A stretch of 7,771 nucleotides of DNA from Gemmatimonadota bacterium (GTDB lineage Bacteria; Gemmatimonadota; Gemmatimonadetes; Gemmatimonadales; GWC2-71-9). The stretch spans positions 1 to 7,771 of the forward strand of contig QHUE01000109.1 in NCBI GenBank assembly GCA_003221825.1, given 5' to 3'. The position numbers and the translations under genes are program-made. Shown here in pieces: positions 1 to 4,861 of the stretch; position 1 is the first letter of the stretch; each line of letters starts with the position of its first letter. The notes beneath the pieces are model-generated. The model saw only the letters and a program-made list of their open reading frames with translations, searched no databases and was not told where the DNA came from.

Positions 1-12
1 CGCGTCGCTCAT
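1..12 (-). CDS. start of a further downstream operon gene (partial, 4 codons)
   Basis: An ATG on the minus strand (complement of 10-12) overlaps the TGA stop of the GlmU-like gene in an ATGA arrangement and reads M-S-D-A before the window ends. Two upstream junctions in this operon use the same kind of 4-nt stop/start overlap, which is the main reason to believe a gene starts here. No Shine-Dalgarno sequence precedes it. Nothing can be said about its product from four codons. Confidence 0.5.
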
Positions 13-1178
13 TGGGTGAGCCAGTCAAAGGAGCGGCGCAAGTAGGATCGCATCGCGTCGGTCACGGGGACGTTGCGGCGGGGCAGGACCCGTTCGACGA
101 TGGCCAGGAATTTTGGGAGCGTCATGCGGTCGGGTGCGGAGCCTCCCCAGGCGAACGGCGCGATGTACTTGGGGGCGCGCACGGCATCGAAGACGCTGGC
201 GCCCGCGCCGATCACCGACCCCGTGGCGAGCAGCGTGCCGATCGCCGTCTTGGCGTGATCGGCGATGAGACTACCCAAAAACTGCTGTCCGGTTTCCAGG
301 CCAACGCCGTCGACCGTCAAACGCACCAGCCCATATGTGCTCTTGAGGTTGGAAGTGATGGTCCCGGCGCCAAGGTTCACCCAGCGACCCAACACGGAAT
401 GCCCGACGAAGCCTTCGTGGCTCTTGTTAGCATAGCCCAACATCGTGGTGGTGGACATCTCGCCCCGCACGACGCACCATGGCCCGATCGCCGAGTTCCG
501 GATGGGCCCTCCCACCAGGCGGGTATTCGCACCGACCCAGAGTGGGCCCTCGAGGCGCGCGCCGGAGCGCACCTCCACGCCGCTCTCCAGGACCACGGGG
601 CCGTTGCGGGTGTCGAACACCACGCCGGGTTCGATGGCCGCCTCGCGCACCGCGATCCACGCCGGGTCCCCGAGCACGATCGAGCCTTTCGGGACCGCGT
701 CGGAATCCCCCAGGAGCTTGAGCGCGTCCTCCCGCAGCAGCTGTTCCAGTGCGCTCACCAGATCGTGCACGCCCCGGAGCAGCACGCCGTCCACCGTCAT
801 CGACTGCGCGTTCGCCACCGGGCCTGACCAGGTGCTTCCCGCGGGCACCGCCCACCCCACCGTGATGGCGTCGTGGATGAGCCGGGCCGGCGCATTGGGG
901 AGGGGACCGGCGAGGCCTCGCGGCGCGAACGTCGAGGAACCAATCACCGCGGGCCCGGCCACCGGGCGCCGTGCTTCGACCGCCGGCACACCGGGCTCGG
1001 GGAAACCGGCCAGGTGCGGCAGGGCGAAGATCGCCGCGGCTTCCGTGCCGACGAACGTCTCCCACCGCTCGCGCACGAGATGCGCGCCGGCCCGCAGCTC
1101 ACACAGCGGCCGGATGCCGGCGAACGGCGCCCACGCCGGCGCGGGATCGGGATCGAGGAGATACAGCGCGTGCGTCAC
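9..1178 (-). CDS. GlmU-like sugar nucleotidyltransferase / LbH acetyltransferase (alternative GlmU family)
   Basis: This 389-aa protein resembles the alternative bacterial GlmU family known from Bacteroidetes, which is thought to make UDP-GlcNAc from glucosamine-1-phosphate in the cytoplasm. Residues 23-40 carry the family hallmark RPLCELRAGAHLVRERWE. This replaces the G-x-G-T-R loop of classical nucleotidyltransferases, which I cannot find. From about residue 165 to 345 the sequence has the glycine/valine/isoleucine periodicity of a left-handed beta-helix (hexapeptide repeats). By motif alignment to E. coli GlmU, H254 matches the catalytic base H363, F257 matches Y366, N268 (VNLGAG) matches N377, and N277 matches N386. 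The family C-terminal signature KYIAPFAWG is at 337-345. The length is normal for the family. The start is GTG at 1178, inside a GTGA overlap with the guanylyltransferase stop, so the two are almost certainly cotranscribed. Which sugar it uses, and whether the N-terminal domain is active, cannot be decided from sequence alone. Confidence 0.85.
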   Translation of the reverse strand: MTHALYLLDPDPAPAWAPFAGIRPLCELRAGAHLVRERWETFVGTEAAAIFALPHLAGFPEPGVPAVEARRPVAGPAVIGSSTFAPRGLAGPLPNAPARLIHDAITVGWAVPAGSTWSGPVANAQSMTVDGVLLRGVHDLVSALEQLLREDALKLLGDSDAVPKGSIVLGDPAWIAVREAAIEPGVVFDTRNGPVVLESGVEVRSGARLEGPLWVGANTRLVGGPIRNSAIGPWCVVRGEMSTTTMLGYANKSHEGFVGHSVLGRWVNLGAGTITSNLKSTYGLVRLTVDGVGLETGQQFLGSLIADHAKTAIGTLLATGSVIGAGASVFDAVRAPKYIAPFAWGGSAPDRMTLPKFLAIVERVLPRRNVPVTDAMRSYLRRSFDWLTQ

Positions 1179-2185
1179 AAGCGCTGCACCAGGGCCTTCA
1201 GTTTGTCCGGACGTCCGGTCGGCATCACGAGCGTGTACCCATTCGCGCGGACGATCACCATATCCTCGATGCCGACGACCGCGAGGTCTTCACTGTCCGC
1301 CCAGATCACCGAGTTCTTGACATCGTCGCCGAGCGTGACATTGCCCACGGTGACATTGCCGCGCGCGTCGCGCCGGCGGACGCGGAGCAGCGCGTCCCAG
1401 GACCCGATGTCATCCCACGCGAACGTGCCGGTCACCACCGCGAGGCGCGTCGTGCGCTCGAGCACCGCCACGTCGACGGCCACGGGCGTCACGGCCGCGA
1501 AGAACCGCGGTGCGTCGCCGTTGCTGAGCGCGGGCCATCCGGGCGCCAGCTCTTCGGCATACGCGCCGGCTTCTCCGAGGAAGCGCGCCGCGCTCCATGC
1601 AAAGAGTCCGCTGTTCCACAGCGCGCCGCGGCGGCGCAGCAGCGCGGCGCGGGCGGGACTCGGTTTTTCGATGAAGCGCTTGACTTTGCGGGCGCTGCCG
1701 GCGGGCGCGCCCGGCACGATGTAGCCGTACGCCGTCTCGTTGCGCGTCGGCTTGATCCCGACCGTCACCAGGACGTCCTGCTCCGCCGCGACGCCGAGCG
1801 CGTGCGTGGCGGCGGCGCGGAAGGCGCTGTCGTCACCGACGGCCCAGTCCGCGTGCAGCGACAGCATCTGGCCGCCCGGGTCGTGTTTGGCGATCCAGTG
1901 CGCCGCCCACGCGAGCGCCGGTGCAGTGGACGCGGCGCGCGGCTCGGCGAAGATGTTGGCCTCGGGCACGTCCGGTACCGTGGTCGCGACGCGATCCACC
2001 AGCGCGGGACCGGTGAGGATCAAGGTGCGCTCGGGGGGCACGAGGCCGCGCAGGCGCGCGACTGTCTGCGCCAGCAGCGGCCGGTCGCCGGTCAGCGGCA
2101 GGAACTGTTTCGGCCGTTCCGGGGTCGAGAGCGGCCAGAATCGCGTTCCCGATCCGCCGGCGAGGATCGCGGCCCACGTGCTCAC
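1175..2185 (-). CDS. manC: mannose-1-phosphate guanylyltransferase (GDP-mannose pyrophosphorylase)
   Basis: This 336-aa cytoplasmic enzyme is predicted to make GDP-mannose from GTP and mannose-1-phosphate, a precursor of polysaccharides, glycans and GDP-deoxysugars. The N-terminal nucleotide loop GGSGTRFWPLS is at 10-20, followed by PKQFLPL at 25-31. The EPRAASTAPA block at 81-90 corresponds to the family EPxxRxTAPA. FIEKP is at 171-175, WNSGLFAW at 190-197 and WDDIGSW at 257-263. The length fits the short monofunctional form, without the phosphomannose-isomerase domain of long ManC/AlgA proteins. Two usually conserved sites differ: the PxDH segment reads LHADW at 110-114, and the TGYGY segment reads TAYGY at 151-155. 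The start is GTG at 2185, in a GTGA overlap with the response-regulator stop and preceded by a GGAG ribosome-binding site. It sits directly upstream of the GlmU-like gene, which suggests joint supply of nucleotide sugars. Confidence 0.9.
   Translation of the reverse strand: MSTWAAILAGGSGTRFWPLSTPERPKQFLPLTGDRPLLAQTVARLRGLVPPERTLILTGPALVDRVATTVPDVPEANIFAEPRAASTAPALAWAAHWIAKHDPGGQMLSLHADWAVGDDSAFRAAATHALGVAAEQDVLVTVGIKPTRNETAYGYIVPGAPAGSARKVKRFIEKPSPARAALLRRRGALWNSGLFAWSAARFLGEAGAYAEELAPGWPALSNGDAPRFFAAVTPVAVDVAVLERTTRLAVVTGTFAWDDIGSWDALLRVRRRDARGNVTVGNVTLGDDVKNSVIWADSEDLAVVGIEDMVIVRANGYTLVMPTGRPDKLKALVQRL
1335..1360 (-). repeat. short imperfect tandem repeat within the guanylyltransferase gene
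   Basis: The plus strand shows GTGACATTGCC twice (1335-1345 and 1350-1360), a 15-bp period. In the coding frame this gives a five-residue repeat, N-V-T-V-G then N-V-T-L-G, at about residues 277-286. It lies in the C-terminal part, where the family often shows short repetitive beta turns, so it is probably structural rather than a mobile or regulatory repeat. Confidence 0.5.
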
Positions 2186-2577
2186 GTCGGCTCCGGTTGC
2201 GCATCGCCGAACATCACCGCGATACGCTGGGTGAGCTTCGTCGGGCTGAACGGCTTCGTCACCAGTGCCGCGCCGAGCCGCCGGACCTCGCGCAAGACGC
2301 GATCTTCGCCCTCGGCGGTGAGGACGAGGACGGGGAGCGTGGCCGTGCGGCCCTGCTGGCGCAGGTCGCGCAGGAAATCGAGCCCGGAGCCGTCGGGCAG
2401 ATGGATGTCGAGCAACATGCCGTCGGTCGCCGGGCTCGCGCGCAGCGCCCGGCGGGCTTCGGCGAGCGTGCGCGCCACGCTGACGCGATAGCCCAGCTGC
2501 TCCAGGAACGGACGCAGCACGAGCCCGATATGCGGCTCGTCATCCACCACGAGGAGGTGCCGTGCGGAGTTGGCCAC
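2182..2577 (-). CDS. single-domain response regulator (CheY-like receiver)
   Basis: This 131-aa protein is a receiver domain with no DNA-binding or enzymatic output domain, so it would act through protein-protein contact or as a phosphorelay intermediate in the cytoplasm. The acidic pocket D12-D13 follows the first beta strand (HLLVVDDEP). The phosphoacceptor is D57 in LLDIHLPDG, the switch threonine is T87 in VLVLTA, and the conserved lysine is K108 in KPF. All key residues are present, so it should be phosphorylatable. About 20 residues follow the conserved lysine, ending in a polar tail. The start is GTG at 2577 with no clear Shine-Dalgarno sequence, 15 bp after the Roadblock gene stop. 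Its stop overlaps the start of the guanylyltransferase by 4 nt. No kinase gene lies in its operon inside the window. A sensor kinase is present in the divergent operon, but nothing in the sequence proves the two are partners. Confidence 0.9.
   Translation of the reverse strand: MANSARHLLVVDDEPHIGLVLRPFLEQLGYRVSVARTLAEARRALRASPATDGMLLDIHLPDGSGLDFLRDLRQQGRTATLPVLVLTAEGEDRVLREVRRLGAALVTKPFSPTKLTQRIAVMFGDAQPEPT
2191..2194 (-). promoter_or_regulatory. Shine-Dalgarno site of the guanylyltransferase gene
   Basis: The minus strand reads GGAG, then CCGAC, then the GTG start at 2185, a 5-nt spacing. The site lies inside the 3' end of the response-regulator gene and supports the GTG start. It is the only convincing Shine-Dalgarno sequence I found at any gene start in the window. 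Confidence 0.6.
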
Positions 2578-2592
2578 CGGCGGACCGTCGAG

Positions 2593-2946
2593 TTACAGCA
2601 GGCCGGCGATGGCCGTACGGTGTCGGCGCAGATCGAACAGGAGGGCGCCCACGTTGGTCGCGGGCTGCACCAGCACGATGAGGAGTGCATCGGCGTTGAG
2701 AACCGCAACGATCGCGAGCCCGCGGCCGAACTCCAGGACGGCGGTGGTGAAGTCACCGCGTCCGCCGGCATCGCCGAGCTGCGCCATGTGCGTGATCGCC
2801 GATGGGAGGAGTGCGGCGACGCTCTCGGCGTCGACGCCGTTGGCAACGCGCGAATCGATGGGCAGCCCATCGCGGCCCACCACTACCACCGCGTCCACAC
2901 CGTGCGAACGGCTGAGCGCTTCGACCACATCGCGGATGGTCGCCAT
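2593..2946 (-). CDS. Roadblock/LC7 domain protein
   Basis: This small 117-aa protein has the Roadblock/LC7 (MglB-like) pattern. An N-terminal helix (residues 4-14) is followed by the strand-turn DAVVVVGRDGLPIDS at 18-32, then a helix with A-A-L-L-P-S at about 44-49. Next comes the strand TTAVLEFGRGLAIVAVL at 67-83, then ALLIVLVQPATNVGALLFDLR, ending in a final helix. In bacteria such proteins typically dimerise and regulate small Ras-like GTPases such as MglA in polarity and motility, or act as adaptors in signalling. No MglA-type GTPase is visible in this window. It is the first gene of the minus-strand operon, with a promoter just upstream and ATG at 2946, and is followed after 15 bp by a receiver-only response regulator. 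That arrangement suggests the two work in one signalling pathway, but this is inference. No Shine-Dalgarno sequence is seen. Confidence 0.8.
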   Translation of the reverse strand: MATIRDVVEALSRSHGVDAVVVVGRDGLPIDSRVANGVDAESVAALLPSAITHMAQLGDAGGRGDFTTAVLEFGRGLAIVAVLNADALLIVLVQPATNVGALLFDLRRHRTAIAGLL

Positions 2947-2957
2947 ACGAGCGGGGC

Positions 2958-2986
2958 AACGTAGGTTTCCTGGAAGTCGAAGTCAA
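2958..2986 (-). promoter_or_regulatory. predicted sigma70-like promoter of the minus-strand operon
   Basis: On the minus strand, TTGACT (complement of 2981-2986) is followed by a 17-bp spacer and then TACGTT (complement of 2958-2963). The -35 matches the TTGACA consensus at 5 of 6 positions. The -10 keeps the first T, the A and the last T of TATAAT. Only 11 nt separate the -10 from the Roadblock ATG, so the transcript leader would be very short, about 4-6 nt. It is based on pattern only. Confidence 0.5.
2973..2984. repeat. tandem hexamer GAAGTC x2 in the divergent intergenic region
   Basis: GAAGTC occurs twice back to back, at 2973-2978 and 2979-2984. It overlaps the -35 hexamer and spacer of the predicted minus-strand promoter. 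Two copies of six bases can arise by chance, so a regulatory role is speculative. Confidence 0.3.
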
Positions 2987-2996
2987 GCAGCCACTA

Positions 2997-3008
2997 TGGG
3001 TTGACCCA
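2997..3008. repeat. short inverted repeat TGGGT-TG-ACCCA over the plus-strand -35
   Basis: TGGGT (2997-3001) and ACCCA (3004-3008) are perfect inverted 5-bp arms around a 2-nt centre. They cover the predicted -35 TTGACC of the plus-strand promoter and lie 10 bp from the -35 of the minus-strand promoter. The position would suit a small operator controlling one or both promoters, but the arms are short and could be coincidental. Confidence 0.3.
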
Positions 3009-3030
3009 CTCGAACGCGGCCCTGTAAGTT
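3001..3030 (+). promoter_or_regulatory. predicted sigma70-like promoter of the lipoprotein-serS operon
   Basis: TTGACC (3001-3006) and TAAGTT (3025-3030) are 18 bp apart. The -35 matches TTGACA at 5 of 6 positions, and the -10 keeps the first T, the A and the last T of TATAAT. A start point about 7 nt downstream would leave a leader of only about 6-7 nt before the ATG at 3044. It would also exclude an upstream TTG at 3029 as a start codon, because that codon overlaps the -10. An alternative -10, TGTAAG at 3023-3028 with a 17-ish bp spacer, fits less well. It is based on pattern only. Confidence 0.45.
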
Positions 3031-3043
3031 GTCCAACACTCCC

Positions 3044-3607
3044 ATGCGTTACTTCATCTATCTCCTGGTGCTTGCGTGCGGCCTCGCCGCGGCCTGTGGC
3101 AACCCGCTCGGCCTGCAAGCGTACATCCCGAACCGACGCGATACGATGGTGTCGCTTTACGCCCTGAGCGGTACACCGGTCTCGCTGCCGTCGGGGTACT
3201 CGATCGGCGCGCGACAAGCGGTGCGTACCGATCAGGCGCTGTCGTTCGACTTCGCGTTCGACATCGACACCGCCGGGCGGGCGCTGCTGCTGCCGACCGG
3301 GGCCATGAAGCTGGGCCGGCAGTCCGGGACGCAGATCAGTGCGCTGCAGTTCGACTCCATCAAGTATGCGCCTACCAGCAACTACAATCTTGACAGCGTG
3401 CAGGTCGTGAACGTGAACAGCGTCGTGATCATGCATTCGGCAACGGTGACGTGCTCGTACGGTGCCCCGTCAGTGTACTACGCGAAGCTGCACGTTCTGA
3501 CGATCGACACGACCGCGACGGCCAACGGGCGCCGGATCGACTTCGAGATTCTCACCGATATCAACTGCGGCTATCGCGGGCTCGAAGAAGGCCTGCCGCG
3601 CCACTAA
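3044..3607 (+). CDS. predicted lipoprotein of unknown function
   Basis: I do not recognise this 187-aa protein. The N-terminus is a short lipoprotein-type signal: one Arg near the start, a hydrophobic stretch at 4-17 (YLLVLACGLAAAC), and C18 as the likely lipidated cysteine, with Ala at -3 to -1 and Leu at -4, a slightly loose lipobox. The residue after it is Gly, followed by Asn-Pro. The mature part is rich in Ser, Thr, Asp and Val and looks beta-stranded, without obvious catalytic motifs. C137 and C175 could form a disulfide outside the cytoplasm. I chose ATG 3044 over an in-frame TTG at 3029 (five residues longer), because the signal peptide begins naturally there and the TTG overlaps the predicted -10. 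There is no Shine-Dalgarno sequence. It heads the plus-strand operon, with its stop only 3 bp before serS, so cotranscription with a housekeeping gene is likely. Confidence 0.75.
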   Translation: MRYFIYLLVLACGLAAACGNPLGLQAYIPNRRDTMVSLYALSGTPVSLPSGYSIGARQAVRTDQALSFDFAFDIDTAGRALLLPTGAMKLGRQSGTQISALQFDSIKYAPTSNYNLDSVQVVNVNSVVIMHSATVTCSYGAPSVYYAKLHVLTIDTTATANGRRIDFEILTDINCGYRGLEEGLPRH

Positions 3608-3610
3608 CCC

Positions 3611-4861
3611 GTGATTGATCTGAAGTTGCTGCGCGCCTCGCCCGCTCAGGTGCGCGCGGCGCTCGCCCGCCGCGGCGATCCCTCGTTGACGCGGCTGCTG
3701 GACGAGATCGAAGCGCTCGACATGAAGCGCCGCACCCTGACCGCGCAGCTCGACACGTTGAAGGCCGAGCGCAACGACGCGGCGAAATCCGATGCGCTCG
3801 CCGCGAAGTCGGGCGGCCTGTCGACGGCGACGGTCGCCGAGCGCCGGAAACTGGGGGAACGGATCACCGGCTTCGAGTCCGAGCTGCGGCAGATCGAGAC
3901 GACGCTCGAGGCGAAAGCGCTCTTCGCCCCGAACCCACCGCTGCCGGACGTTCCCGACGAGCAGACGCTGTTGCGCAGCTGGGGGACGCCCGCCCCCAAA
4001 GGCGGCAAGCCCCACTGGGAGCTCGCCGAGACGCTCGGCGTGCTGGACCTGCCGCGCGGCGCGAAGCTCGCGGGTTCCGGGTTCCCGGTGTTCATGGGTC
4101 TTGGCGCTCGGCTCGCGCGCGCGCTCATCAACTTCATGCTCGATCTGCACACGCGCGAGCACGGCTACATCGAGGTCGAGCCGCCGTTTCTCGTGCGGCG
4201 CGACGTCATGACGGGGACCGGCCAGCTGCCGAAGTTCGAAGACGACGTCTATCGCACGACGGACGATTTGTTTCTCGTGCCGACGGCGGAAGTGCCGGTG
4301 ACGAATCTGCATCGCGACGAGATCATCGACCGCCCGTTGCCGCTCGGGTACGTCGCCTACACGCCGTGCTTCCGGCGCGAAGCGGGGGCTGCGGGCAAGG
4401 ACACGCGCGGACTGCTGCGCATCCACCAGTTCGACAAGGTCGAGCTGGTGCGGTTTTGCCGCGCCGCCGACTCGCCGGCGGAGCACGAGAGGCTCACGGG
4501 CCACGCCGAGGAAGTCCTGCGCCGGCTGGAACTGCCCTACCGCGTCGCGGTCCTCCCGGCCAACGACTTCGGATTCGCCGCCGCCAAGACGTACGACCTG
4601 GAAGCGTGGGCCCCGGGTGTGGGGCAGTGGCTCGAAGTCTCGAGCTCCAGCACCTTCACCGACTTTCAGGCGCGCCGGGCGAACATTCGCTGCCGGCCGC
4701 GCCCGGGCGAGAAGCCCGAGTTCGTGCACACGCTGAACGCGTCGGGCGTCGCGCTGCCGCGCACGATCGCGGCGTTGCTCGAAACCCATCAGCAGTCCGA
4801 CGGCTCCGTGACCGTCCCGCCGGCATTGGTGCCGTATGTCGGCACTGATCGAATTGCCTAA
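3611..4861 (+). CDS. serS: seryl-tRNA synthetase
   Basis: This 416-aa cytoplasmic class II aminoacyl-tRNA synthetase charges tRNA-Ser (and tRNA-Sec where present) with serine. Residues about 27-105 form the charged helical region expected for the antiparallel coiled-coil arm that grips the long variable arm of tRNA-Ser. The catalytic core has motif 1 around GYIEVEPP (185-192) and the serine-binding PTAE (224-227). Motif 2 runs from 254 (FRREAG) to 274 and includes RIHQF. Motif 3 runs from 375 (LNASG) through R384 to about 390. KTYDLEAW (326-333) and DFQARR (351-356) are also family signatures. The stretch usually written SSCS reads SSSS (344-347), and the usual TGD appears as AND (317-319). 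The start is GTG at 3611, 3 bp after the lipoprotein stop and without a visible Shine-Dalgarno sequence; the protein begins MIDLKLLR as in other SerRS. Its 3' end overlaps the histidine kinase start by 26 bp. The length is close to the usual 420-430 aa. Confidence 0.97.
   Translation: MIDLKLLRASPAQVRAALARRGDPSLTRLLDEIEALDMKRRTLTAQLDTLKAERNDAAKSDALAAKSGGLSTATVAERRKLGERITGFESELRQIETTLEAKALFAPNPPLPDVPDEQTLLRSWGTPAPKGGKPHWELAETLGVLDLPRGAKLAGSGFPVFMGLGARLARALINFMLDLHTREHGYIEVEPPFLVRRDVMTGTGQLPKFEDDVYRTTDDLFLVPTAEVPVTNLHRDEIIDRPLPLGYVAYTPCFRREAGAAGKDTRGLLRIHQFDKVELVRFCRAADSPAEHERLTGHAEEVLRRLELPYRVAVLPANDFGFAAAKTYDLEAWAPGVGQWLEVSSSSTFTDFQARRANIRCRPRPGEKPEFVHTLNASGVALPRTIAALLETHQQSDGSVTVPPALVPYVGTDRIA

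Noticed and set aside
12..827. Plus-strand open frame (271 codons) opposite the GlmU-like gene
   Set aside because: Its translation lacks any family pattern, while the minus-strand frame has a conserved beta-helix and family signatures.
1610..1655. GC-rich run of short CGCGGCG-like repeats in the guanylyltransferase gene, resembling a terminator stem or repeat element
   Set aside because: It lies inside a well-supported coding frame encoding Ala/Arg-rich helix, has no T-run, and is explained by GC-rich codon choice.
971..2491. Long plus-strand open frame (506 codons) opposite the guanylyltransferase and response regulator
   Set aside because: It is antisense to two genes with clear family motifs. 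Its translation is Arg/Gly/Ala/His-rich with no recognisable domain, typical of shadow frames in high-GC DNA.
3029..3043. Upstream TTG start adding five residues to the lipoprotein
   Set aside because: It overlaps the predicted -10 box, adds polar residues before a natural signal peptide, and has no Shine-Dalgarno sequence. ATG 3044 is preferred.
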